A stretch of DNA of 64,000 nt from Streptomyces sp. CB02980 (GCF_014451325.2 NZ_JACSCH020000022.1:62001-126000); one strand, 5' to 3'; positions 44,791 to 53,236 are shown, numbered from the stretch's first letter. Program-made: numbers and translations. Notes: generated from the letters alone by a model not told the origin.

Positions 44791-45282
44791 TCAGCCCTCC
44801 GAAGGATTTCGCTCGTTCTCCGGCCTGTCCCGCAGCCAGGCGTCCGGTCCCGGGTCGCCGCCCTCGGCGCGGGTCGCGAGCCGGTCCACATAGTGCTGCC
44901 AGCTCTCCGCGTGGGCCTCACAGGCCTCCGAGGAGGGCAGGCCGCTGTGGATCATGCGGAGGAGGGTGCCGTCCGGGGTGGGTGCGAGGGTGATCTCGAC
45001 CGTGCTGGAGCCCGGCGGGACGGGCAGGGGGCCGGACTCCCAGCCCCAGCTGAAGACGATCCGCCGGTGCGGGTCGACGGTGATGAAGCGGCCGGAGGCG
45101 ATGCTCTCCCCGGTGACCCGGGTACGGTACGAGCCGCCCGGCTCGAAGGAGAACGAGCCGTCGGCGCCCATCCACGACAGCCACTTCTCCCGGTCGGCGA
45201 GGAAGCCGAAGACGGTCTCGGGGCGGGCCGCGATGCGCCGCTCGAGGGTGACGGTGTCCATGGGGGTCGGGGGGATCGTCAT
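44791..45282 (-). CDS. SRPBCC (AHSA1-like) domain protein
   Basis: A 163-residue START/Bet-v-1 fold protein: DTVTLERRIAARPETVFGFLADREKWLSWMG, GGSYRTRVTGESIASGRFITVDPHRRIVFSWGWE, VEITLAPTPDGTLLRMIHSGLP and AESWQHYVDRLATRA, the AHSA1 pattern. Such genes usually sit behind an ArsR regulator as a pair. Here the partner is the truncated frame immediately upstream, whose TGA overlaps this ATG. The role is ligand binding or unknown. Confidence 0.88.
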   Translation of the reverse strand: MTIPPTPMDTVTLERRIAARPETVFGFLADREKWLSWMGADGSFSFEPGGSYRTRVTGESIASGRFITVDPHRRIVFSWGWESGPLPVPPGSSTVEITLAPTPDGTLLRMIHSGLPSSEACEAHAESWQHYVDRLATRAEGGDPGPDAWLRDRPENERNPSEG

Positions 45283-45437
45283 CAGGGCTTCTCGCTTCGT
45301 TCGGCCTCTTCGGCGAGCCGGGCCCAGGGTGTCGGGCCTGGTGGCCCGCATGGCCCGTCCTTGCGCAGCGTAACGAGACCGGCGCCCCGCAGCACGTCGA
45401 GGCACTGGGGGACGGCACCGCCTGGAGACGTCCGCCG
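45282..45437 (-). pseudogene. ArsR-family regulator remnant coupled to the SRPBCC gene
   Basis: The frame ending at 45282 reads RTSPGGAVPQCLDVLRGAGLV then TLRKDG and finally WARLAEEAERSEKP. The first part matches the recognition helix and wing of ArsR proteins (SxxAVSxHLxVLRxAGLVxxRRDG) and the end matches their last helix. The N-terminal helices and the central wing/dimer region are gone. The stop still overlaps the SRPBCC ATG (TGATG), as in intact ArsR-SRPBCC pairs. Confidence 0.55.
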
Positions 45438-45598
45438 CTCCTGGGATGTTGGACCGGAGAATGAGAACAGGAATCTCGTAGAAAGCTCACAATCACCGAC
45501 TGAATCGTGGGATTCGGCTGGCATGCACGGTTCCTCGCTCCGGCGGTCGGGTATCACTGGGCGCAGTCGCCCGTACCGGCCGTCCGAAGGGGATCCCG

Positions 45599-46120
45599 AT
45601 GAGTCGACCCAGCGCTCCGCCCGCCGCGCACGGCGCTCCCGCGGAGGTGTCCACCGCGTTCACGCTGTGGGGGGAGGTGGCCGAGCCGACACGTCTGACC
45701 GTCGCCGATCTCCGGACGGGCTGGGAACAGCACCGCGCCGAGGTCGTCTTCGACTGCGCCACGGCCGGGCCCCAGCACCACACCTTCGAAGGGCCGCTGC
45801 TCCGCGAGGTGCTCCGCCACGTCCGGCCTGACTTCGACCCCGCCCGGCGCAAGGAGCGCTCGCGGTTCCTGCTCACCGTGAGCGGGGGCGACGGCCATCA
45901 CACGGTGCTGTCCTGGGCGGAGATCGACGCCGACTTCGGCAACGCCCCCGTCCTCCTCGCGACCCGTATGGACGACGAGGACCTCGACGTGACCGGCACC
46001 CAGCTCGTCGTTCCCTCCGACCGGTGCGGCGCCCGGTACGTCAGCGCCGTGACCGGGATCTGGATCGGGGCCTGCCCTGCGCCGATGCCGATGTCGGTGC
46101 CGGCACCGGTACCGGCCTGA
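45599..46120 (+). CDS. Oxidoreductase molybdopterin-binding-like domain protein
   Basis: A 173-residue protein: FTLWGEVAEPTRLTVADLRTGWEQHRAEVVFDCATAGPQHHTFEGPLLREVLRHV and VSGGDGHHTVLSWAEIDADFGNAPVLLATRMDD, with a VPSDRCGARYVSAVTGI end. This matches the small sulfite-oxidase-like molybdopterin-binding domain (pfam00174). However, the Cys that ligates molybdenum in sulfite oxidases appears as DCATAG and the chain is short, so catalysis is uncertain. AAGGGG is six bases before the ATG. It is convergent with the sugar ABC permease. Confidence 0.78.
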   Translation: MSRPSAPPAAHGAPAEVSTAFTLWGEVAEPTRLTVADLRTGWEQHRAEVVFDCATAGPQHHTFEGPLLREVLRHVRPDFDPARRKERSRFLLTVSGGDGHHTVLSWAEIDADFGNAPVLLATRMDDEDLDVTGTQLVVPSDRCGARYVSAVTGIWIGACPAPMPMSVPAPVPA

Positions 46121-46147
46121 CCTGGGAGCAGGTCGCCCCGCGTGCGG

Positions 46148-47191
46148 TCAGTCGGGCAGGCCGACCGCGCGTTCGCCGTTGCGGCGTTGCTGGACGACGA
46201 CCGCGACGACGAGCAGGACTCCCTGGGCGACGTTCTGCCAGAAGGAGTTGATGCCCTGCACCGTGAGGCCGTTCTCCAGACAGCCGAGGAGGGCGACCGC
46301 GAGGAGGGTGCCGCCGATACCGCCCTTGCCTCCGCGCAGGGCGCAGCCGCCGAGGGCCGCCGCCGTGATGGCCTTGAGTTCGAGGCCCTCGCTGCCGGAC
46401 GTGGGCTGCCCGGATCCGGTCCGGGCCGTGAGCAGGATGCCGGCGACGGCCGCGACGATGCCGATCAGGGCGTACACCGCGATCAGGTACCGGTTGATCC
46501 GGATGCCGGCGAGCCGGGCGGCGGTGTCGTTGCCGCCGATGGCGTAGATGTTGCGCCCGATGTCGGTGTACGTGAGGAGGACGTGCACGACGACGGCGAC
46601 GACCGCGAGGATCCAGACCATCACCGGAAGCCCGGCGATGCTGCCCCGGCCGAGGAACACGAACAGGTCGTCGTCGAGGACGTACCCCTGGGCGCGGCCG
46701 TCGGAGAGCAGCTGCGCCAGGCCCTTGTAGGCGGCCAGGCCGGCGAGGGTGGCGATGGTCGGGTTGACGCGGCCGTGGACGATGACGAGCCCGTTGAGGA
46801 CACCGACCAGGACGCCGACGCCGAGGGCCGCGGCCACACCGACGACCGCGTTCGATCCGGTGCCGGTGAAGGCCATGGCGCTGACGACGGAGGCGACGCC
46901 GACCTGGGAGCCGACGGAGATGTCGAGTCCGCCGCAGATGACGACGACCGTCTGGACGACGGCGAGCAGGCCGGTGATGGTCGCGGCCTCCGCGATCACC
47001 CGCATGTTGGTGAGGCTGAGGAAGTTCTCGTCGAGCGTGCCGAAGAGGACGACGACGAGCAGCAGGGCACCGACGAGACCGAGGTTCTGACCGCCTGCCC
47101 GTGCGAGGAACCCGCCCACACCGGCGGGACGGACGCCCGGCCCCGGGGAGTCGGCCGTCGGGCGGCGGGGGTCGGTGGTGAGGGACGACAT
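46148..47191 (-). CDS. Sugar ABC transporter permease (AraH/RbsC-like)
   Basis: A 347-residue permease with about ten hydrophobic segments and the family loops GGLDISVGSQVGVASVV, RVNPTIATLAGLAAYKGLAQL, YAIGGNDTAARLAGIRINRYLIAVYALIG and LTARTGSGQPTSGSEGLELKAITAAALGGCALRGGKGGIGG. These are conserved in BPD_transp_2 permeases for arabinose/ribose/xylose. It is last in a three-gene operon (binding protein, ATPase, permease). The start codon lies in the first unit of a 35-bp repeat array that separates it from the ATPase stop. Confidence 0.93.
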   Translation of the reverse strand: MSSLTTDPRRPTADSPGPGVRPAGVGGFLARAGGQNLGLVGALLLVVVLFGTLDENFLSLTNMRVIAEAATITGLLAVVQTVVVICGGLDISVGSQVGVASVVSAMAFTGTGSNAVVGVAAALGVGVLVGVLNGLVIVHGRVNPTIATLAGLAAYKGLAQLLSDGRAQGYVLDDDLFVFLGRGSIAGLPVMVWILAVVAVVVHVLLTYTDIGRNIYAIGGNDTAARLAGIRINRYLIAVYALIGIVAAVAGILLTARTGSGQPTSGSEGLELKAITAAALGGCALRGGKGGIGGTLLAVALLGCLENGLTVQGINSFWQNVAQGVLLVVAVVVQQRRNGERAVGLPD

Positions 47192-47353
47192 CAGGGGGCT
47201 CCAGGGGTGGGGGTCACGGACGGCATCAAGGGGCTCCGGGGGTGGGGGCGCGGACGACGTCGAGCGGCGCCGGGGGTGGGGGCACGGACGAGATCAAGCG
47301 GCCAGGGGCCGGGGCGCGGACGAGATCAAGGGGCGCCGGGGGTGGAGGGTACG
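47184..47353. repeat. 32-35 bp tandem repeats spanning the ATPase stop and permease start
   Basis: Five units (47184-47218, 47219-47252, 47253-47286, 47287-47318, 47319-47353) begin with GACGACATC or a close variant and share GGGGTGGGGG cores. On the coding minus strand the 3'-most unit holds the ATPase TGA (47328-47326) and the 5'-most holds the permease ATGTCGTC start. The array copies the gene junction. Confidence 0.8.
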
Positions 47354-48918
47354 GACGGGACACCGGCTGGGGCGGGGGCCAGGTCGTCGGCCATCGCGAG
47401 CGCGAGGACGGCCTCCTCGGTGGCGTCTGCGTGGTCGAGCGCGCCGGTGATCCTGCCTCCCTGCATGACCACCACGCGGTCGGCGAGACCGAGGAGTTCG
47501 GGGAGTTCGGACGAGATGACGAGGACGGCGACGCCCTCGGCGGCGAGGCCCGCGACGATCTGGTAGATCTCGGCCTTCGCACCGACGTCGATGCCCCGGG
47601 TCGGCTCGTCGAGGATCAGGACCTTGGGTTTCCGGGCGAGCCAGCGCGCGAGGACCACCTTCTGCTGGTTGCCGCCGGAGAGCGTGCGGACCTCGTGCCC
47701 GACGGAGGGCGTACGGACCCGCAGGCGGGTGGCGTACTCCCGGGCGAGTGCGCGTTCCGCCCCGCGGCGCACGAAACGGAAGCGGCGGATGCGGTCGAGG
47801 ACGACGAGCGCGGTGTTGTCGCGGATCGACCGGTGCAGGAAGAGGGCCTGGGCCTTGCGTTCCTCCGGGGCGAGGCCGAGTCCGGCACGGATGGCCTCCC
47901 TGGGCCGCCCGCCCCGGAGCCGTACGCCGTCCACGGCGACCGTGCCCCGCCGGATCGGGCGGTCCCCGGCGAGCGCGAGGGCGAGTTCGGATCGGCCGGC
48001 GCCGACGAGCCCCGCGAGGCCGACGACCTCCCCCGCGCGGACCTGGAGGGTGATGCCGCGTACGTCGTCGGTGGTGACGTCCTGGACGTCGAGGACGACG
48101 TCGCCGGGCTGCTCCCCCTCACGTCGCCGTTCCCGTACGAACATGGTCGACAGGTCGCGGCCGACCATCAGCCGGACGAGGGCGCGTTCGTCGGTCTCCG
48201 CGGCCTCCACCACGCCCGCCGGACTTCCGTCCCTGAGGACCGCGATGCGGTCGGCGAGCCGGAAGATCTCCCGCATCCGGTGGGAGACGTAGACGACGGC
48301 GATGCCGTCGGCGCGGAGCCGGCCGATGAGGCCGAACAGTGCGTCGACCTCGTGCTCGGAGAGCGAGGACGTCGGCTCGTCGAAGGCGATCAGACGTGGT
48401 GGTACGTCTCCGGTCAACGCCCTGAGGATCTCCACGAGTTGGCGCTGCGCCGGAGTCAGCTGCGCGCCGAGGAGGCGGGGGTCGAGGACGTCGGAGAAGC
48501 CGAGGTCCGCCAGGTCCGCCGTGACCCGGCGGACGAGTTCGCGGCGGTCGAGGAACCTGCCCCGCCGACGCGGCAGCGCCCCGGCCCAGACGTTCTCGGC
48601 GACGGTGACGTGCGGGATGATCTCGGGTTCCTGCGGAATGACGCGGACTCCGGCGGCGCGGGCGGCCGCCGGGGAGTCGAACGTGACGGCCCGCCCTTCG
48701 ACGAACACCCGGCCCTCGTCCGGCGTGTGGTCGCCGGTGAGGATCCTCAGCAGGGTCGACTTGCCCGCGCCGTTCTCTCCCATCAGGGCCGTGACCCGGC
48801 CGGCGGGGAAGTCGAGGGTGACGCCCCCGAGTGCCTGGACGCTGCCGAAGCGCTTGACGATGCCGTCGACGGCGAGCACCGGCGGGGCGGCGGGTGACGG
48901 GCTGCGTGCGGGAGTCAT
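47326..48918 (-). CDS. Sugar ABC transporter ATP-binding protein (AraG/RbsA-like, duplicated)
   Basis: A 530-residue protein with two ATPase cassettes as in AraG, RbsA and MglA. Cassette 1: Walker A GENGAGKSTLL, degenerate signature LTPAQRQLVEILRAL, Walker B LIAFDEPTSSLS, VYVSHRM. Cassette 2: a degenerate Walker A (GLVGAGRSELALAL, typical for this class), signature LSGGNQQKVVLARWL, Walker B VLILDEPTRGIDVG. The tail VPSVPSTPGAP is encoded in the tandem repeat. The start ATG 48918 is chosen at MTPARSPSPAAPPVLAVDGI. An upstream in-frame ATG is less likely. Confidence 0.93.
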   Translation of the reverse strand: MTPARSPSPAAPPVLAVDGIVKRFGSVQALGGVTLDFPAGRVTALMGENGAGKSTLLRILTGDHTPDEGRVFVEGRAVTFDSPAAARAAGVRVIPQEPEIIPHVTVAENVWAGALPRRRGRFLDRRELVRRVTADLADLGFSDVLDPRLLGAQLTPAQRQLVEILRALTGDVPPRLIAFDEPTSSLSEHEVDALFGLIGRLRADGIAVVYVSHRMREIFRLADRIAVLRDGSPAGVVEAAETDERALVRLMVGRDLSTMFVRERRREGEQPGDVVLDVQDVTTDDVRGITLQVRAGEVVGLAGLVGAGRSELALALAGDRPIRRGTVAVDGVRLRGGRPREAIRAGLGLAPEERKAQALFLHRSIRDNTALVVLDRIRRFRFVRRGAERALAREYATRLRVRTPSVGHEVRTLSGGNQQKVVLARWLARKPKVLILDEPTRGIDVGAKAEIYQIVAGLAAEGVAVLVISSELPELLGLADRVVVMQGGRITGALDHADATEEAVLALAMADDLAPAPAGVPSVPSTPGAP

Positions 48919-49011
48919 GCGGGGACCTCGCGGGGTGGTGGGAGAGGAGAGGACATGCGGAGTTGCGGGCATGCGGACATGCGGACGGTCGTGCGGTGCG
49001 GTGCGGTGCCG

Positions 49012-50073
49012 TCAACCGCAGGTCAGGCCCGAGGACTTCCAGGTGGTGGCGTCGACCATCGTGGTGGGGGCGAAGCCCTCGGCCGGGAACTCCCTGCCGT
49101 TCCTGAGCTTGTCGTACATGGTCTGGACGGCGAGGGCGCCGACGTCCCTGCCGTTGATGAAGAGCGCGGCCTTCATGCCGCTCGGCCTGCCGGAGCCCCA
49201 TTCCTTGCAGGCGAGGTACGCGCCGAGGCCGACGCCGATGACCCGGTCCGGGCCGAGGCCGGCGTTGGTCAGGGCGGTGACGCCGCCGGCGACGTTCTCG
49301 TCGTTGCAGCCCCACACGATCCAGTTCTTCACGCCGGGGTTGGCCGTCAGGGTGGCGGCGACCTTGTCCTGTGCGCCGGTGGGCGTGTTGTCGGTGGCGA
49401 CGTCGACGGCCTCCACTCCGGGGACGGCCGCGTCGAAGGCGGTCCGCGCGGCCCTCACCCGGTCCCCGCACACCGTGACGTCCTGTTTCCAGGCGGAGAT
49501 GATCCTGGTCTCGGACGCCTTCCAGCCCGCCTTGGCGTACTCGGCGGCCGCCCGCTTGCCGACCTCGCCGCCCATCTGGGCCCCGCTGAAGCCGATCCGG
49601 GGTACGAGGTCCGCCTTGGCGCAGGCGGCCGGGTCGGGTCCGGTGGCGCAGATCTGGTCGTCGGAGGTCAGGAGGGCGACCTTGCCGTCGCGGGCGGTGC
49701 GGACGACCTGGGGGCCGACGGCCGGGTCGGGGACGACGACGATCACGCCGTCGGTGTTCTGGGCGATGGCGGCCTGGACCTCGCTGACGGTCTTGTTGGC
49801 GTCGTTGCCGAGGTTGACGACCTTCAGGTCGATGCCGAGCTCGTCGGCCCTGGCCTTGGCCCCGGCGGCCTCGCCGACGAAGTACTCCTGGTCACCCTGT
49901 TTCTGAAGATACGTCAGGGAGATCTTCCCCGACTTGGGGCCGGCGGCCGCACCGCCGGCCGACCCGGCGGAGTCGCCGGACGCGGTCCTGCCGGACGAGC
50001 AGGCGGTGGTGAGCCCGAGGCCCACGAGGAGGGTGGCGGCCATGACGGCACGACGGCGGGAGGTACGGGACAT
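49012..50073 (-). CDS. Sugar-binding lipoprotein (AraF-like)
   Basis: A 353-residue lipoprotein (MSRTSRRRAVMAATLLVGLGLTTACSSG, lipobox TTAC). Its type I binding fold has VVVPDPAVGPQVVRTARDGKVALLTSDDQICATGPDP, KNWIVWGCNDENVAGGVTALTNAGLGPDRVIGVGLGAY and GFAPTTMVD at the positions where L-arabinose-binding protein has its CTPDPKLG and DDQ and GMNDSTVLGG blocks. It is therefore closer to AraF than to RbsB; the ligand is probably L-arabinose or galactose (inference). It is first in the operon, with AGGAGAT upstream, divergent from the GH35 gene. Confidence 0.9.
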   Translation of the reverse strand: MSRTSRRRAVMAATLLVGLGLTTACSSGRTASGDSAGSAGGAAAGPKSGKISLTYLQKQGDQEYFVGEAAGAKARADELGIDLKVVNLGNDANKTVSEVQAAIAQNTDGVIVVVPDPAVGPQVVRTARDGKVALLTSDDQICATGPDPAACAKADLVPRIGFSGAQMGGEVGKRAAAEYAKAGWKASETRIISAWKQDVTVCGDRVRAARTAFDAAVPGVEAVDVATDNTPTGAQDKVAATLTANPGVKNWIVWGCNDENVAGGVTALTNAGLGPDRVIGVGLGAYLACKEWGSGRPSGMKAALFINGRDVGALAVQTMYDKLRNGREFPAEGFAPTTMVDATTWKSSGLTCG

Positions 50074-50160
50074 CTGCGGGATCTCCTAGGTGCCGGTCAC
50101 ACGAGGACGGACCGGCCCGACGCGGGAACGGATGGATGACACGGCGGTGTTCGGACGACG

Positions 50161-50240
50161 CGGAGGTGTACCGGGCGGCCCGGAGGTGCATCGGGCGGCG
50201 CGGAAGCGGAACAGGTGGCGCGGAGGTGCGGGGCCCGGGG
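50161..50240. repeat. 20-bp tandem repeat
   Basis: Four consecutive 20-base units of the form CGGAGGTGCATCGGGCGGCG (50161, 50181, 50201, 50221), with growing divergence. They lie 90 bases upstream of the binding-protein gene, in its 5' leader or promoter region. Confidence 0.7.
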
Positions 50241-50305
50241 GCGACGGGGGCGGCGAGGCGCCGACGAGGGGTGCAGCCGACGGGCCACAAACACCCAAAA
50301 CTCAA

Positions 50306-50319
50306 CACGTTCAAACGTG
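50306..50319. promoter_or_regulatory. Palindrome in the ABC/GH35 divergent region
   Basis: CACGTTCAAACGTG has perfect 6-bp arms around a two-base centre, in the AT-richest part of the 401-bp spacer. It differs from the ATGTTTACGTAAACAT operator and may be read by another regulator, or by a LacI-type protein with relaxed half-sites. Confidence 0.35.
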
Positions 50320-50418
50320 ATGCGACATATGAGACCGCTCGAACGCCCCGCCGTCAAGAGCCGGGCCCAAATTCCGCTCCCGGGCCGCCGACGCATCACA
50401 AGGGCTTGCCCTGCGGTC

Positions 50419-50434
50419 ATGTTTACGTAAACAT
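50419..50434. promoter_or_regulatory. LacI-type operator upstream of GH35 gene
   Basis: ATGTTTACGTAAACAT is a perfect 16-bp palindrome with the CG centre common to LacI-family sites. It lies 40 bases before the GH35 start codon. Variants occur at 58259, 58358 and 61381. Confidence 0.75.
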
Positions 50435-50474
50435 ACTCGTAGCAGCAATCACCGAGCACAGGAGCCGCCACCCC

Positions 50475-52229
50475 ATGCCCGTTCTCCAGACAGACAAGGC
50501 CGGTTTCCTGCTCGACGGCCGACCCTTCCGGCTCCTGTCCGGAGGCCTGCACTACTTCCGGGTCCACCCCGGACAGTGGGCCGATCGCCTGCGCAAGGCC
50601 CGGCTCATGGGGCTCAACACCGTCGAGACCTACGTCCCCTGGAACCTCCACCAGCCACGCCCCGACACCTTCCGCCTCGACGGCGGCCTCGACCTGCCGC
50701 GCTTCGTCGAACTCGCCGCCGCCGAGGGTCTGCACGTCCTGCTCAGGCCCGGCCCGTACATCTGCGCCGAGTGGGAGGGCGGTGGGCTTCCGTCCTGGCT
50801 GCTCGCCGAACCGGACATACGGCTGCGCTCCGGCGATCCCCGGTTCCTGGCGGCCGTCGACGACTACCTCGACCGCCTGCTCACACCCCTCCGGCCGCAC
50901 CTCGCCTCGCAGGGCGGCCCGATCCTCGCCGTACAGGTGGAGAACGAGTACGGGGCGTACGGCGACGACACCGCCTATCTGGAGCACCTCGCCGACTCCC
51001 TGCGCCGCTGCGGGGTCGACGTCCCCCTGTTCACCTGCGACCAGCCGGTGGACCTGGAGCGCGGCGCGCTGCCCGGTGTCCTCGCCACGGCCAACTTCGG
51101 CAGCCGCTCGGCCCACCATCTTGCCGCTCTGCGCGCGCAGCGTCCCGAAGGGCCGCTGATGACCTCGGAGTTCTGGATCGGCTGGTTCGACCGCTGGGGC
51201 GCGCACCATGTGGTCAGGGACCCGGACACGGCGGCCCGGGAGCTGGACGAACTACTCGCCACCGGCGCGTCGGTCAACTTCTACATGTTCCACGGCGGCA
51301 CCAACTTCGGCTTCACCAACGGCGCGAACGACAAGGGGACCTACCGCCCCACCGTCACGTCCTACGACTACGACTCCCCGCTCGACGAGGCCGGCGACCC
51401 GACGGCGAAGTACACGGCCTTCCGTGACGTCATCGCCAAGTACGCCCCCGTTCCGAGCGAGCCCGTACCCGCTCCCGGCCCCAAACTCGCCCTTCCCGCA
51501 ATCGCGTTGACGGAGAGCGCCGAGCTGTTGCCGCACGCGGCCGCGCTCTCCCCGTCGGCCGTGGAGTCGCGCCGCCCGCTCACGATGGAGGAGCTGGAGC
51601 AGGACTTCGGCTTCGTCCTCTACGAGACGACGCTGCCCGTAAGAGGCCCGGCGCTCCTCGAGATCGAGCAGGTCCGCGACCGTGCCCAGGTGTTCGTCGA
51701 CGGGCAGCCCGTGGGCGTCCTGGAGCGCGAACTGCACCAGCACGCACTGGCGTTCACCGTGCCGCGGGCGGGCAGCGTTCTCACCGTCCTCGTGGAGAAC
51801 CAGGGGCGGGTGAACTACGGGCAGGGCATCCACGACCGCAAGGGCCTGCTCGGGAAGGTCCTCCTGGACGGCGTCGAGCTCGCCGGCTGGACCAACCGCC
51901 CCCTCCCCCTGGCCGACCCGGCCGGCATCCCCTTCGCACCCACCACGGCGACGCCCGTCGGGCCGGCCTTCCACCGGGCCCTCTTCGACGTGGACGAGAC
52001 CGCCGACACCTTCCTCCACCTGGACGGCTGGACCAAGGGCAACGCCTGGATCAACGGCTTCCCACTGGGCCGCTACTGGTCCCGGGGGCCACAGCGTTCC
52101 CTGTACGTCCCCGCTCCGGTGCTGCGCGCCGGCACGAACGAGCTCGTCGTCCTCGAACTCCACGCCGGCCACCGGGAGCGTACGGTCACGTTCCGCGCGA
52201 TGCCGGACCTCGGCCCGACGGAGGAGTAG
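50475..52229 (+). CDS. GH35 beta-galactosidase, intracellular
   Basis: A 584-residue GH35 enzyme starting MPVLQTDKAGFLLDGRPFRLLSGGLHYFRVHPGQWADRLRKARLMGLNTVETYVPWNLHQPRPD. The acid/base Glu is in VQVENEYGAYG (Glu158) and the nucleophile in MTSEFWIGWFDRWG (Glu232). RPGPYICAEWEGGGLPSWLL and FYMFHGGTNFGFTNGAN are also family signatures. C-terminal jelly-roll-like domains follow (VFVDGQPVGVLERE; GWTKGNAWINGFPLGRYWSRGPQRSLYVPAPVL). No signal peptide, so it cleaves galacto-oligosaccharides after import. The start has AGGAG ten bases upstream and the LacI-type palindrome above it. Confidence 0.95.
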   Translation: MPVLQTDKAGFLLDGRPFRLLSGGLHYFRVHPGQWADRLRKARLMGLNTVETYVPWNLHQPRPDTFRLDGGLDLPRFVELAAAEGLHVLLRPGPYICAEWEGGGLPSWLLAEPDIRLRSGDPRFLAAVDDYLDRLLTPLRPHLASQGGPILAVQVENEYGAYGDDTAYLEHLADSLRRCGVDVPLFTCDQPVDLERGALPGVLATANFGSRSAHHLAALRAQRPEGPLMTSEFWIGWFDRWGAHHVVRDPDTAARELDELLATGASVNFYMFHGGTNFGFTNGANDKGTYRPTVTSYDYDSPLDEAGDPTAKYTAFRDVIAKYAPVPSEPVPAPGPKLALPAIALTESAELLPHAAALSPSAVESRRPLTMEELEQDFGFVLYETTLPVRGPALLEIEQVRDRAQVFVDGQPVGVLERELHQHALAFTVPRAGSVLTVLVENQGRVNYGQGIHDRKGLLGKVLLDGVELAGWTNRPLPLADPAGIPFAPTTATPVGPAFHRALFDVDETADTFLHLDGWTKGNAWINGFPLGRYWSRGPQRSLYVPAPVLRAGTNELVVLELHAGHRERTVTFRAMPDLGPTEE

Positions 52230-52237
52230 GGCTCCAC

Positions 52238-52990
52238 TCAGGCAGCGCCGTCCGGGGGCGTCGCCGTCCCGGGCGTCGCCGTCGAGGGCTTCGCGGAGAG
52301 GATCCCGCGGGCCTGCTCCGCGGCCCGGGCGGTGCTCTCGGAGACGAACTCGAGGAAGCGGGCGATGCCCTCCAGGCGGGCACCGGCCGGCGTACTGGAA
52401 CCGAGGACGCCCACGCCCTGACGCGCGGTCTCGACGATCTGGAGGGCGGCGCGGGCGCTGGCCATCATCGACTGGTACCAGATGTCGTCGTCGACGACAT
52501 AGCGCTCACGACGGCGCTCGTCGCGCTCACGACGGACGAGCCCCTGGCTGTCGAGGAACGCGATCGCCTTGGAGATGGACGCCGGGCTGACCTGGAGGTG
52601 CTGGACGAGCTCGGACGCGGTGAGGCTGCCCGAGTCGGTGAGGCAGAGACAGGCCATCACCCGGGCCATCATCTTGGGCGTCCCCGACTGTATGAGGACG
52701 GTCGTGAAGACCTCCTCGAACTCCCGCACCGCTTCGGCGTCGCGCCCGTCGGCCCGCACGGGCGCCTTCGCGTCCCGGGACGTGGCCTGCTTGCGGCGGG
52801 CCCGGTGCTCGGTGGCCCGGTGGGCGAGGTCGGAACGGTAGCCGGTGGGGCCGCCGTTCCGCATGACCTCGCGCGTGACCGTCGAGGTGGGACGGTCGAG
52901 CCGCCTGGCGATCTCGGCGTAGGCGAGGCCGTCCGCCAGTCCCAGCGCGATCTGCTGACGTTCCTGCTGGGTGAGCCTGCCTCCCGGCAT
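52238..52990 (-). CDS. GbsR/MarR-family regulator with N-terminal HTH_38
   Basis: A 250-residue protein starting MPGGRLTQQERQQIALGLADGLAYAEIARRLDRPTSTVTREVMRNGG (ATG 52990, GAAGGAG upstream). The first 60 residues are an HTH_38/IS30-like helix-turn-helix. Residues about 95-220 are a MarR/GbsR winged helix (VFTTVLIQSGTPKMMARVMACLCLTDSGSLTASELVQHLQVSPASISKAIAFLDSQGLVRRERDERRRERYVVDD). The tail is Thr/Pro/Ala-rich. It is divergent from the DUF4097 gene, whose promoter holds repeated GCAAC/GTTGC sites, so it probably represses that gene and itself. Two DNA-binding modules in one chain are notable. Confidence 0.85.
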   Translation of the reverse strand: MPGGRLTQQERQQIALGLADGLAYAEIARRLDRPTSTVTREVMRNGGPTGYRSDLAHRATEHRARRKQATSRDAKAPVRADGRDAEAVREFEEVFTTVLIQSGTPKMMARVMACLCLTDSGSLTASELVQHLQVSPASISKAIAFLDSQGLVRRERDERRRERYVVDDDIWYQSMMASARAALQIVETARQGVGVLGSSTPAGARLEGIARFLEFVSESTARAAEQARGILSAKPSTATPGTATPPDGAA

Positions 52991-53041
52991 CGGGTCTCCT
53001 TCGTGATCCTTGGGGACCCCACTATAGCGTTCACCGTCAAT

Positions 53042-53172
53042 CCATTGCAACGAGCCGATGCAGGCGTGTTGCGTTAAGCGCAGACCCATTGCAATGAAAT
53101 TGCGGCTTCTACCTGTAACAACGGGATTTCTACGCAACGACGTTGTTGCCAGACCCATGAACGCAACGTAGC
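53042..53172. promoter_or_regulatory. Cluster of TTGCAA/CAACG operators
   Basis: The spacer contains CATTGCAACG (53043-53052), TGCGTTAAGCGCA (53070-53082), CATTGCAATG (53088-53097), CAACGACGTTG palindrome (53135-53145) inside GCAACGACGTTGTTGC (53134-53149), and GAACGCAACGTAG (53159-53171). It is unusually AT-rich for this window. These are likely sites of the adjacent two-HTH regulator. Confidence 0.55.
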
Positions 53173-53236
53173 TTTTCCCTCATCGGAAACAGCGGGCCGC
53201 CGCAAGGGCGGACCACCAGGATGAAGGAGCAGCACC

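Noticed and set aside
33169..46120. Possible biosynthetic gene cluster (monooxygenase, carboxylesterase, serine hydrolase)
   Set aside because: No polyketide, NRPS, terpene or RiPP core gene is present and the genes are separately oriented single units.
52990..53172. IS30 transposase remnant suggested by the HTH_38 domain
   Set aside because: The HTH_38 is in frame with a complete GbsR/MarR domain, there is no DDE catalytic core, and the pairing with DUF4097 is a known stable arrangement.
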